Assembly (NCBI RefSeq): GCF_031822435.1
Contig: NZ_JAVQLW010000004.1
Coordinates: 62,001-126,000, forward strand
Length of the DNA stretch: 64,000 nucleotides
Direction of reading: 5' to 3'
From: Paracoccus sp. MBLB3053
GTDB taxonomy: Bacteria; Pseudomonadota; Alphaproteobacteria; Rhodobacterales; Rhodobacteraceae
Shown here: positions 53,938-61,457 of the stretch, one piece after another
Layout of the letters: every line of letters begins with the position of its first letter
Numbering within the stretch: position 1 is the first letter of the stretch
Position numbers and translations under genes: made by a program
The notes under the pieces: model-generated
The model's database searches: none
Told to the model about the DNA's origin: nothing
The model's input: the letters and a program-made list of their open reading frames with translations, nothing else

Positions 53938-54579
53938 ATGTCACTGACTCTGCACTGGTCGCCAAGGTCACCCTATGTCCGAAAAGCCATGGTCGCGCTG
54001 CATGAAAAGGGCCTTGCAGATCACGTCACGACAGTCCGCACAGCCGCCGATCCGCTGATCCCTCACGAGGGGCTGATGCGGACCAACCCGCTTAGCAAAA
54101 TTCCGACGCTAGAGCGTGACGGTGCCAAGCCGATCTTTGATTCGCGCGTGATCATGGAATGGGCTGATGCCACCGGCACCCAGGGCCCGCGCCTTTTCCC
54201 GTCTGAGCCAGAGGCCCGCTGGCGCACGTTATCGCTTGAAGCGGTTGGTAACGGCCTGCTGGACATTGCCCTGCCGTGGTTGGTCGAGGTGCGGATGCGC
54301 CCAGAAAACCTGCGCTATGATGTCCAGATCGACGCGTGGCGGCGCAAGCTGAACAGCGTGGTCGACTGGCTCGAGGCCGAGATCCAAGCGATCGCGGAGC
54401 GCCCCTTTGACGCGGGCCATATCGCGATCGGGGTCGCTCTTTGCTATCTGGATTTTCGTTTTGACAGCGAAAAATGGCGGCAGACCCGGCCCCTGCTGAC
54501 TGCTTGGCACGCCGAATTTAGCCTTCGACCTTCGGTTCTGGCAACCACGTTCCGCGATGATCCCCGCCCGACCGCATGA
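53938..54579 (+). CDS. Glutathione S-transferase family protein
   Basis: A 213-aa protein with an N-terminal thioredoxin-like GST domain (LHWSPRSPYVRKAMVALHEK; NPLSKIPTLERDG; the Glu/Asp-Ser motif as FDSRVIMEW) and a helical C-terminal domain (IAIGVALCYLDFRF). The SPRSP motif replaces the usual Tyr/Cys start. It sits between the dioxygenase and the cycloisomerase genes, where muconolactone isomerase might be expected; GSTs in aromatic clusters can isomerise or dehalogenate intermediates. The role is undetermined. Confidence 0.88.
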   Translation: MSLTLHWSPRSPYVRKAMVALHEKGLADHVTTVRTAADPLIPHEGLMRTNPLSKIPTLERDGAKPIFDSRVIMEWADATGTQGPRLFPSEPEARWRTLSLEAVGNGLLDIALPWLVEVRMRPENLRYDVQIDAWRRKLNSVVDWLEAEIQAIAERPFDAGHIAIGVALCYLDFRFDSEKWRQTRPLLTAWHAEFSLRPSVLATTFRDDPRPTA

Positions 54580-54608
54580 CTAGCTTAAACTGCAAGGACT
54601 GATCTCCC

Positions 54609-55712
54609 ATGAAAATTACCAAGGTAGAAGCCATTCCCTTCGCCATTCCTTACTCCCACCCGTTGAAATTCGCGTCGGGTGCGGTCCACATGGCTGAGCA
54701 CATCCTTGTACGCGTTCATGGCGAAGACGGAATGGTCGGCGTGGCCGAGGCACCTCCGCGTCCGTTCACCTATGGCGAAACGCAGGCCGGCATCAAAGCG
54801 GTGGTTGAACAAATCTTTGCCCCCCAAGTCATCGGTCTTGACGTGTTCGAGCGTGAAAAGGTGCTAAGCCGTATGAACCGCACCGTCGGCAACCCCTGTG
54901 CCAAGGGTGCGCTGGACGTGGCCATCTGGGATCTAATGGGCAAAGTTCTGGGTCAGCCGGTCACACGCCTGCTGGGGGGCTATACCGACCGTCTCCGTGT
55001 AAGCCACATGATCGGCTTTGACGACCCTGCCAAGATGGTGGACGTCGCGCAGGAATTCTTGGACCGCTATGGCATCTCGACCTTCAAGGTCAAAGTCGGC
55101 CGCCAGCCGTTTATGCTGGATGTTGAGGTGTGTCGCGCGCTCAGGCAACATTTCGGCGACAAGGTGGACCTGTATATCGACGGCAATCGCGGTTGGACTG
55201 CCACCGATGCCGCACGAGCGCTGCGCGCGATGGAAGACCTGGACCTGCTGTTTGCCGAAGAGTTGAATCCGGCAGATGACGTGATGGGTCGTCGTTGGTT
55301 GGTCCGGCAGGCCAAGATTCCGATGTTCGCGGATGAATCCGTTTCCCGCCCGGCCGAGGTTGTCCGCGAATTGCTTAACGGCGGGGCAACGGCAATCTCT
55401 ATCAAGACGGCACGTACCGGATTCAGCATGTCCCAAAGGGTGTTGTTCCTGTCTGAATCCATTGGGGTCGAAAACTATATCGGTAACCAGATCGACGGTC
55501 AGGTCGGCACCATCGCCTCGTTGGTCTTTGGCGCGGCTTATCAGGCGACATCGTCACGCGCGGCCGAGTTGTCGAACTTTCTAGATATGAGCGACGATCT
55601 GTTGGCCGATCCGCTGGTCATCAGCGGCGGCGAACTAAAGGTGCGCGACCTGCCCGGAACCGGTGTCGTCGTCGACGAAGAAAAGCTGTCTCATTTCCGC
55701 CTGGACAAATAG
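54609..55712 (+). CDS. Muconate cycloisomerase-like enolase-superfamily enzyme
   Basis: A 367-aa enzyme of the muconate-lactonizing group: K160-V-K162 (FKVKVG), metal ligands D191 (IDGNRG), E217/E218 (AEELNP) and D242 (FADES), and K266 (SIKTARTG). It would turn cis,cis-muconate (or a substituted form) into muconolactone. The start MKITKVEAIPFAIPY follows GGACTGATCTCCC. Neighbours support a catabolic role in the dioxygenase pathway. Confidence 0.9.
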   Translation: MKITKVEAIPFAIPYSHPLKFASGAVHMAEHILVRVHGEDGMVGVAEAPPRPFTYGETQAGIKAVVEQIFAPQVIGLDVFEREKVLSRMNRTVGNPCAKGALDVAIWDLMGKVLGQPVTRLLGGYTDRLRVSHMIGFDDPAKMVDVAQEFLDRYGISTFKVKVGRQPFMLDVEVCRALRQHFGDKVDLYIDGNRGWTATDAARALRAMEDLDLLFAEELNPADDVMGRRWLVRQAKIPMFADESVSRPAEVVRELLNGGATAISIKTARTGFSMSQRVLFLSESIGVENYIGNQIDGQVGTIASLVFGAAYQATSSRAAELSNFLDMSDDLLADPLVISGGELKVRDLPGTGVVVDEEKLSHFRLDK

Positions 55713-55730
55713 GAACTGGAAGGATCGGAC

Positions 55731-56501
55731 ATGAATAACCTCAAACTGTCCGCGACGGAGCTTGCGGGAAACGCGTCGATGCCACTACTGGTGGTCCTGC
55801 CCTCACTTGGAACCTCGGTTGCGGCCTTGTGGACGCCTGTGGCCGAAAGACTGGCGCATCGTTTCCATGTCGTGGGCGTCGATTTGCCGGGGCACGGGCA
55901 ATCGGCACCGGCGACAGGACCGTTCCGCATGCCGGATCTTGCGCAAGCCGTCCTTGCAGCAGTCGAGCTGTTTTCGCGTGACCAATTCCGTATAGCCGGT
56001 GTGTCTATCGGGGGCTGCATCACCCAGCAACTGACGGTTGATGCGCCACAACGGCTTGCGAAGGCCGTAATCCTGAACTCTGCCGCCAAAATCGGTCAGG
56101 CCGAGGCTTGGGACCAGCGCGCCGCACTAGTCCTGGCCGAAGACACCGCGGTGCTGCGCGAAGGTTCTGCCGCCCGATGGTTTGCTCCGGGGTTCGCCGA
56201 ACGGGACGGCAAACGGGCCGATGCTCTGCTGGCGTCACTGTGTGAAGCGGACGCAGCAAGCTATGCGGGCCTGTGTCGCGCCCTTGCGCAATTTGACCTG
56301 CGCTATCAACTTGGCGACATCACGGTGCCCATGCTTGTCATCGGTGGCAAGGATGATGTCGCCACCCCCCCCGAGCAGCAAATCGCTCTCGCGGCCGGAT
56401 TTCGCGATGGTCGCGTACATATCGTGCCACAGGTGGGTCACCTAGCCCCGGCCGAACAGCCGGATCAGGTCGAAGAGCTTATCGCGGCTTTCCTTGATTG
56501 A
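55731..56501 (+). CDS. Alpha/beta hydrolase, 3-oxoadipate enol-lactonase-like
   Basis: A 256-aa hydrolase with nucleophile S92 in GVSIGG, oxyanion region PSLGTSVAALW, acid Asp in GGKDDVA and catalytic His in VGHLAPAEQP. This matches the PcaD/CatD group, which hydrolyses 3-oxoadipate enol-lactone to 3-oxoadipate. It is placed directly after the cycloisomerase gene (18 bases). The later 3-oxoadipate genes are not in the window. Confidence 0.88.
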   Translation: MNNLKLSATELAGNASMPLLVVLPSLGTSVAALWTPVAERLAHRFHVVGVDLPGHGQSAPATGPFRMPDLAQAVLAAVELFSRDQFRIAGVSIGGCITQQLTVDAPQRLAKAVILNSAAKIGQAEAWDQRAALVLAEDTAVLREGSAARWFAPGFAERDGKRADALLASLCEADAASYAGLCRALAQFDLRYQLGDITVPMLVIGGKDDVATPPEQQIALAAGFRDGRVHIVPQVGHLAPAEQPDQVEELIAAFLD

Positions 56502-56570
56502 GCCGGCGCGTCTGCGCCGCTAAACAAGAAAAGATCAAGACGCGACCCGACGGGTGTGACTGGAGGTGTG

Positions 56571-57455
56571 ATGAATTTCCGGCACCTGACCTATTTTTTG
56601 GCGGTAGCAGAAGAGTTGCATGTGGGTCGCGCCGCTGATCGGCTGGGAATTGCCCAGCCACCGCTAAGCCGCCAAATTAAGCAGTTCGAAATTGAACTGG
56701 GCGTGCTGCTGTTTCATCGTGGGCGCAGCGGCATCAGCCTGACACAAGCCGGTCAGCGTCTGCTTGAGCGGGGCAACGAAATCCAGCGCATGGTCGCGGA
56801 TAGCGAACGCGAAATTCGCCGTATCGGCCAGGGCATGGAGGGGCGACTGCGCCTTGGTTATGTCGGCTCGGCGGTCTATGGAATCCTGCCTGGCATCGTG
56901 AAATCGTTCAGGGCGAACTATCCTGATGTATTTCTAAGCATGATGCCGATGAACAACGCCAGCCTCAAACAGGGGTTGATACGACGCGAAATCGACCTTG
57001 CCATTGCCCGGCCGGACCTGCGGGACGGAGAAATTATTTCCCGTCCACTGATGATGGAACCGCTGGCCCTTGCCGCTCCTGATACGGTGTTCCCGGGCCG
57101 CTTTGCCATTTCGCCCGAAGAGGTTTCAGGACAGCTATTGATCCTTTACCCCGAGTATCCGCGACCCAGTTTCGCCGATATTGTCCTTGGCTGTGCGAAA
57201 CGCCACGGGATCAGTGTTGACCGAACCATTTTTACGATGGACGTCAACACCGCCCTGGGATTGGTCGCGGTCGGTGAAGGGGTGGCGATCGTGCCGCATT
57301 CCGTCAGCAGCTCAAGGATGAACGGGATCCGCTTTCACCCCTTTGCCACCTCGATCGGGGAAACCGGCCTGTCCATCAATCACCGTATCGACGATCAAAG
57401 CATCCTCGTTAGCAATTTTGTCTCGATCGCGCGCACCTTGGTTCGCAAGCTCTGA
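56571..57455 (+). CDS. LysR-family regulator of the aromatic cluster (CatR/BenM type)
   Basis: A 294-aa regulator with N-terminal winged helix (MNFRHLTYFLAVAEELHVGR; ADRLGIAQPPLSRQIKQFE) and an effector domain (GRLRLGYVGSAVYGILPGIV). The N-terminal sequence is typical of CatR/BenM regulators that respond to muconate. GGAGG is 5 bases before the ATG at 56571. It is unusual in being codirectional and last, rather than divergent from catA. Confidence 0.92.
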   Translation: MNFRHLTYFLAVAEELHVGRAADRLGIAQPPLSRQIKQFEIELGVLLFHRGRSGISLTQAGQRLLERGNEIQRMVADSEREIRRIGQGMEGRLRLGYVGSAVYGILPGIVKSFRANYPDVFLSMMPMNNASLKQGLIRREIDLAIARPDLRDGEIISRPLMMEPLALAAPDTVFPGRFAISPEEVSGQLLILYPEYPRPSFADIVLGCAKRHGISVDRTIFTMDVNTALGLVAVGEGVAIVPHSVSSSRMNGIRFHPFATSIGETGLSINHRIDDQSILVSNFVSIARTLVRKL

Positions 57456-57572
57456 TCACACCAGTTTGACCCAGATCTGCAGTAACCGATCGAGAGAGGG
57501 GCGCATAAGCTCTAGGTGTTTGATCCCACGGTTTGATGGTGCGATCCTTTCTTTGGAATGGAAGGATGCCCT

Positions 57573-57670
57573 ATGGGACAAGTTCGTCACGGAAGCGCCA
57601 CGACCACGCACGCTGTCCGAGCAGCAATACAGCGATCGCAAGCTTCGCTCGCGCAACTAAGCACTCGCTT
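57573..57670 (+). pseudogene. IS481-family transposase 5' fragment
   Basis: MGQVRHGSATTTHAVRAAIQ, then RSQASLAQLSTRL is the start of an IS481-type transposase; after about 33 residues the similarity stops. The catalytic part is missing. It lies 118 bases after the LysR gene, and 57456-57572 is probably the old IS end. Confidence 0.7.
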
Positions 57671-57733
57671 GCCATTTACCGCGACCATGATCCAGCCGTA
57701 TCAGCGGGGACAAAACGCGGCCCTTTCGATTCG

Positions 57734-57770
57734 AGAATAGCCCGGAACCAGACGGGTTCCGGGCTATTCT
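57734..57770. terminator. Strong hairpin after the aromatic cluster
   Basis: Sixteen-base perfect arms (AGAATAGCCCGGAACC and its complement) around AGACG. There is no U-run on either side, so it may act with Rho, terminate in both directions, or be a REP-like palindrome. Confidence 0.6.
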
Positions 57771-57833
57771 AGGTATCTATTCTCGGGCAGGATCGTGCTA
57801 TCCCGCCTGACCTGCCCCCCGGTCGTCCCTCGT

Positions 57834-58736
57834 TCATAACGAGAGTCCTTGGGGTTGATAGTGGTCGGCTTCGGGTTGGGCAAGCGCGCCGGGCGCGGAG
57901 CCCTCAGATTGCTCAAGCGCCCGGCGCGCTTCTGCCGGGGTCTTGTTTGCGAGCGAGGAATGCGGCCTGACGTTGTTGTAGTCGTAGCGCCAGAGGGCCA
58001 GCTTGCAGCGGGCATCGGCTAGGCTGTCGAAGATCTCCTCGTTCAGGCATTCGTCGCGCAGGCTGCCGTTGAAGCTCTCGATGAATCCGTTCTGCTGCGG
58101 CTTGCCCGGATCGATGTAGTGCCATTCGACGCCGTTCTCGTTAGCCCATTTGAGGATGGCCTTGCTGGTGAACTCGGTGCCATTGTCCGAGACGATGCAG
58201 GCGGGTTTGCCGTAGATCCTGACCAAAGCGTCCAGTTCGCGCGCCACTCTGGCCCCCGAGATGCTGGTGTCGGCGATCAGGGCAAGGTTTTCGCGGCAGC
58301 AATCGTCGTTGACGGCCAGGATGCGGAACTTGCGGCAGGCACCGAACGTGTCGGACAGGAAGTCCAGGGACCACCGCTGGTTCGGGCACAATGGCACCGG
58401 CATCGGGGTTCGGCTGCCGCGCGCCCGTTTGCGGCCGCGACGGCGGCGCACCGACAGGCCCTCTTCCCGGTAGATGCGGTAGAGCTTCTTTTCGTTCATG
58501 ATCATGCCCTTGCGCTCCAGCATGATGCCGACGCGCCGATAGCCGAAGCGTCGGCGCTTCTCAGCAATCTTGTGCATCTCCTCACGGATCTCCGGATTGT
58601 CCGGTGGCCTCTCGCGCCGCACCGTCTTCGGATCGACACCGATCAGGACGCAGGCCCGGCGTTGAGAGATCGGATGATCCTTCATCGCCCGCAGCACCGC
58701 GTCCCGCCGCGCCATCGGTGTCGTCAGGGCTTTCCC
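57834..58736 (-). CDS. IS3-family transposase OrfB (produced by -1 frameshift)
   Basis: The DDE integrase: [13 protein letters not shown] (first D), [20 protein letters not shown] (second D) and [20 protein letters not shown] with catalytic E, plus an HTH_21-like N-terminus ([20 protein letters not shown]). It joins OrfA through a -1 shift near 58730-58736 (slippery-type GGGAAAG); an ATG at 58715 is an alternative start. All three catalytic residues are intact, so the element may be active. Confidence 0.9.
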   Translation of the reverse strand, partial: GKALTTPMARRDAVLRAMKDHPISQRRACVLIGVDPKTVRRERPPDNPEIREEMHKIAEKRRRFGYRRVGIMLERKGMIMNEKKLYRIYREEGLSVRRRRGRKRARGSRTPMPVPLCPNQRWSLDFLSDTFGACRKFRILAVNDDCCRENLALIADTSISGARVARELDALVRIYGKPACIVSDNGTEFTSKAILKWANENGVEWHYIDPGKPQQNGFIESFNGSLRDECLNEEIFDSLADARCKLALWRYDYNNVRPHSSLANKTPAEARRALEQSEGSAPGALAQPEADHYQPQGLSL

Positions 58737-58987
58737 AGGAGATCCTTGAGCACGACGTTGTCGAGCATCGCATCCGCCAACAAGCGCTTCAGCTTCGCAT
58801 TCTCGTCCTCGAGCTGCTTCAGGCGTTTGGCATCGGACAGGTCCATCCCACCATACTTGGCCTTCAGCTTGTAGAAGGTTGCGGGGCTCAACCCGTGCTT
58901 CCGGCAAAGCTCCGAGGTCGGCAAGCCAGCCTCCTGCTCTTTGATCATCCCGATGATTTGCGCCTCGGTGAAACGGCTCTTCCTCAT
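58724..58987 (-). CDS. IS3-family transposase OrfA
   Basis: An 87-aa helix-turn-helix protein ([40 protein letters not shown]) with a C-terminal leucine zipper ([20 protein letters not shown]). It ends LLGKP and TGA, with the frameshift site just before the stop. Confidence 0.92.
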   Translation of the reverse strand: MRKSRFTEAQIIGMIKEQEAGLPTSELCRKHGLSPATFYKLKAKYGGMDLSDAKRLKQLEDENAKLKRLLADAMLDNVVLKDLLGKP

Positions 58988-59053
58988 GTCGTCTGCTCCT
59001 TCAGGTTGGGCAGACTCTACATCACGGCGAGGGAACTTCCGGGGGGCAGGTCA

Positions 59054-59316
59054 ACCCGCAGATCATGAAGGACTTCCCCCGCATCCGCGAGATCGAGATC
59101 TATACCCGCGTCGGCTGGCGTGAGGCCCTGCCGTGGCAACGTGTCGATTTCATGCAGCGCAACCGCCTGATCTTCGACAGTCCCGCCGCGCTGGAGGCCG
59201 CTCTGAACGGCGAGGTTCGCCACCGCATGCGCGCCGATTTCGAGGCATTCCCCCCGTTCAGCGGTGAAAACATCCATTATCCGATGCTGAAGGAGGACTT
59301 GTGTCTGACCACCTGA
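59054..59316 (+). pseudogene. EthD-like protein, 5' end removed by the IS3 element
   Basis: The frame continues from the IS edge: FPRIREIEIYTRVGWREALP, WQRVDFMQRNRLIFDSPAAL and EAALNGEVRHRMRADFEAFP resemble the second half of EthD-domain proteins. The N-terminal half is missing; an ATG at 59065 could give a short 83-aa product. Its end overlaps the start of the following gene by 16 bases, so they were co-translated. Confidence 0.6.
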
Positions 59317-60014
59317 TCGCGCGCCGCGTCGGCCATCTCTATCCTTCCGGCGGCATTTCGGACCATGAATTGCAGCGCATGGCCCCCGAGGGGCTTCGCT
59401 TTCTGGTGACGCGGATGCCCTTCCGCGATACCAGCCGCGAATCCGACATTCTGATGGCTCGCGATGTCGAAAGCCATGCCGGATTGCTTGCCGACGCGAA
59501 GGTCGAGTTGATCGCCTTCAACTGCACCGCCGCCAGCATGTTGGCGGGGCCGGGCGTGCTGGAACGCCGGATCGAGACGGCCACCGGCATTCCCGCGGTC
59601 ACCACGATAGAGGCCGTGATGGCGGGGCTGTCGCGATTTGATGCCCGGAAAGTAGCGCTTTTCACAGCCTATGATCCGGATGTCGTCGAAGAGGAGCATA
59701 GGTTTCTTGCGACGCGCGGAATCTCGGTCGTTGCGGAGGGCCATGTTCCCTGCTCCGATCCGATCAGTCAAGGCAACATTCCGCCGCGCCGCTGGTTCGA
59801 GCTGGTCACAGGAACCGACTGCCGCGAGGCGGAGGCGATCCTCTGCAGTTGCGCAGGGATCGAGATCTCGCCTGTCCTCTCGGCGATTGAACACCTTACT
59901 GGAAAGCCCGTGATTGCAAGCAATGCTGCCTTGCTCAGGCTAATCCTGACAAGGCTAGCGTGGAGCTCGCCTGTGGAAGGATATGGTAGACTTTTAATGG
60001 AGAACAATGGGTAA
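59301..60014 (+). CDS. Asp/Glu racemase-superfamily enzyme, maleate isomerase-like
   Basis: A 237-aa enzyme with two conserved cysteines, in FNCTAAS (~C75) and LCSCAGIE (~C175-177), as in maleate cis-trans isomerase; arylmalonate decarboxylase-type relatives have only one. IPAVTTIEAVMAGLSRF and HLTGKPVIASNAALLRLIL are family features. The GTG start has AAGGAGG upstream. With the EthD-like gene and the nearby ring-cleavage cluster a role in breakdown of aromatic or dicarboxylic intermediates is likely (inference). Confidence 0.85.
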   Translation: MSDHLIARRVGHLYPSGGISDHELQRMAPEGLRFLVTRMPFRDTSRESDILMARDVESHAGLLADAKVELIAFNCTAASMLAGPGVLERRIETATGIPAVTTIEAVMAGLSRFDARKVALFTAYDPDVVEEEHRFLATRGISVVAEGHVPCSDPISQGNIPPRRWFELVTGTDCREAEAILCSCAGIEISPVLSAIEHLTGKPVIASNAALLRLILTRLAWSSPVEGYGRLLMENNG

Positions 60015-60407
60015 GCGACATTTGCTTCGTCCATGGCTTGGCGCGGTTTCGACGTGCCTCGGCGAATGCGGTTTCTTGAATTCTTTCACCCCGTTGGCCG
60101 TCCGCGCGCGTATCGATCGAAGCAGAACTGAGCTTGAAATCGAAGCCCGATGGCAGAGGCGTCACGCCCCTCACCCGTGCCGGAGCGGGCGAGCCCTCGG
60201 GGAGGTCAGATTCGCCCTCAAGTTGCGGCGCGCGGGCACGCCTAGGAGATTCGGCTGCTGCAATGGATCAGCGGCAGGACTTCGGTTGATCGCGGAAGAG
60301 CTGAACTGGCTGATTAGCCAGCCCAATTCGACAGGATGTCACTTCGGGCTTTATTTTGTAACGGGCAGGCGCAAGAAGGTCCGGGAACGCATGAAGGGAG
60401 TTCCGCC
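60015..60407. other. Gene-free stretch before the small element genes
   Basis: A 393-base gap. One open plus frame exists but its composition is not protein-like. CTGGCT-GATT-AGCCAG is a small hairpin near 60310. AAGGGAG at 60394 is the ribosome site of the next gene. The sequence style changes here, marking the boundary between catabolic cargo and replication/transfer backbone. Confidence 0.5.
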
Positions 60408-60599
60408 ATGGCCATCATGAAACAGGACCAGCGTCGCATTGCCCAACCTGTACAAGGGCTTGGCGGCACCGAAAGCCAGGTCTGGCTCTATTCCTGGAAT
60501 ACCGGCGAGCTCTCGGTTCTCGAACTTCCCGCCGGAATGAGCTTCGATCCGCGCGCCGATCTGCCGGTTGTCACGCCGGTTGCCCTGACCCTGGGTTGA
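60408..60599 (+). CDS. Small 63-aa unknown protein
   Basis: It reads MAIMKQDQRRIAQPVQGLGG, TESQVWLYSWNTGELSVLEL and PAGMSFDPRADLPVVTPVAL. No known domain. GGGAG lies 8 bases before the ATG; a second ATG at 60417 is possible. It ends 12 bases before a perfect palindrome. A beta-rich small protein of the element backbone; role unknown. Confidence 0.6.
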   Translation: MAIMKQDQRRIAQPVQGLGGTESQVWLYSWNTGELSVLELPAGMSFDPRADLPVVTPVALTLG

Positions 60600-60611
60600 T
60601 CCCGCCAGTTC

Positions 60612-60663
60612 GGCTCTGTACATATTTGCAAATGACATATGGATTGCAAATATGTACAGAGCC
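60612..60663. promoter_or_regulatory. Perfect 20-bp inverted repeat covering the next start codon
   Basis: Left arm GGCTCTGTACATATTTGCAA (60612-60631), 12-base loop, perfect right arm (60644-60663). The core ATTTGCA-N14-TGCAAAT equals that at 51317-51360. The ATG at 60652 lies in the right arm and the only purine-rich site (ATGGA) in the loop, so it could act as DNA operator or as an RNA hairpin masking the start. Confidence 0.75.
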
Positions 60664-61242
60664 CCCAGGAAGCTTCCGAAATCCTGCCGTCTCTCGGCTT
60701 TGGCCGCAGCCCTTGTGGCATCTTCGCTGAGCGCCATCCCGGCCAAGGCCTATCCGATCGATTGTGCCATCCTGCTTTGCCTGGCCGGGGGCTTCCCGGC
60801 TTCCCCCGAATGCGCGGCCGCCAAGGCCGAGATGATCCGGCGCGTCACGCCCTGGCCGATCGAGCCCCCCTTGCAGCTCTGGCGCTGCCCAATGGGTTCT
60901 CCGGGCGTGGGAGGCGCCGGGACCGCAATACAGGCCCTGCCGCCAGAGCTTGCGTATTATCGCGATGGCATCGAGCTCTATCACATCATCTACGGTCAGC
61001 GCCGGCATGACGGGACGACCGAGATCACCGACCGCTCGCGCATCGGCACCTATGCGAGGGACGGCCAATTCACCTGGAAAGGGACCCGGATACGGGATGC
61101 GCCGGACTGGGTCTTCTCCGCCAGCGGAGTCTCCAGAAACGCCGTCCTGGCCGAGCTTGGCTCGGTCCGGCTCTGGCGCGGCATGCTGCTGCGCTGGCGC
61201 GACCATCAGGGCAATACTTCGGAGGAATGGGTCCGCTACTGA
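60652..61242 (+). CDS. Secreted 196-aa unknown protein upstream of repC
   Basis: Signal peptide (SCRLSALAAALVASSLSAIP, AKAYP), then a Cys-rich segment (IDCAILLCLAGGFPASPECA; LWRCPMG) and a basic, Trp-containing C-terminal half (GTYARDGQFTWKGTRIRD; WRGMLLRWRDHQGN). Four to five cysteines suggest disulfides in the periplasm. No known family recognised; its place in the backbone and shared operator with the T4SS operon suggest a transfer-related function (inference). The ATG lies inside the palindrome. Confidence 0.75.
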   Translation: MYRAPRKLPKSCRLSALAAALVASSLSAIPAKAYPIDCAILLCLAGGFPASPECAAAKAEMIRRVTPWPIEPPLQLWRCPMGSPGVGGAGTAIQALPPELAYYRDGIELYHIIYGQRRHDGTTEITDRSRIGTYARDGQFTWKGTRIRDAPDWVFSASGVSRNAVLAELGSVRLWRGMLLRWRDHQGNTSEEWVRY

Positions 61243-61262
61243 GTGAAAAAGACCAGTCCAAT

Positions 61263-61348
61263 AAAAACAAAAAACCCCCGCGCGGGGACCGCACGAGGGG
61301 ATTTGTCAGGTTACGCAGGTCTAGCCACCTGCATCGCCGTCACCACAT
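61263..61348 (-). ncRNA. Candidate antisense counter-transcript RNA upstream of repC
   Basis: On the minus strand TTGAAT (61383-61378), a 17-base spacer and GATTAT (61360-61355) form a promoter. The predicted ~86-base transcript has a hairpin GCAGGT-GGCTAG-ACCTGC (61332-61315) and ends in CCCC-GCGC-GGGG followed by TTTTTTGTTTTT (61287-61263), a standard terminator. No minus-strand gene is present. Position, size and orientation match the ctRNA/IncA that controls repC in repABC plasmids. Confidence 0.68.
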
Positions 61349-61457
61349 AGCGGCATAATCACCTGCTTCTCCCACGGATTCAAGACCAAAGCCGCAGTTT
61401 ATGCGAATGGATCCGGCTGGCCTGCGGCCCTGCGCCTCGAAAAATGAGGAGCAGAAG

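Larger units (their letters stand above)
57808..59053 (-). mobile_element. Complete IS3-family insertion sequence
   Basis: Terminal inverted repeats TGACCTGCCCCCCGG at 57808 and its complement ending at 59053 enclose 1246 bases. It contains orfA and orfB in -1 relation on the minus strand. Flanks (CGCC before, ACCC after) do not form a target duplication, so one side may have been deleted or recombined. The gene fragment at 59054 is cut exactly at this end. Confidence 0.88.

Noticed and set aside
57804..59057. Target-site duplication around the IS3 element
   Set aside because: Flanking bases CGCC and ACCC do not match, so none is claimed.
60007..60420. 137-codon plus-strand frame overlapping the end of the maleate-isomerase-like gene
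   Set aside because: No ribosome site, composition not protein-like (many Arg/Cys/Trp), and it runs through the ribosome site of the next small gene.
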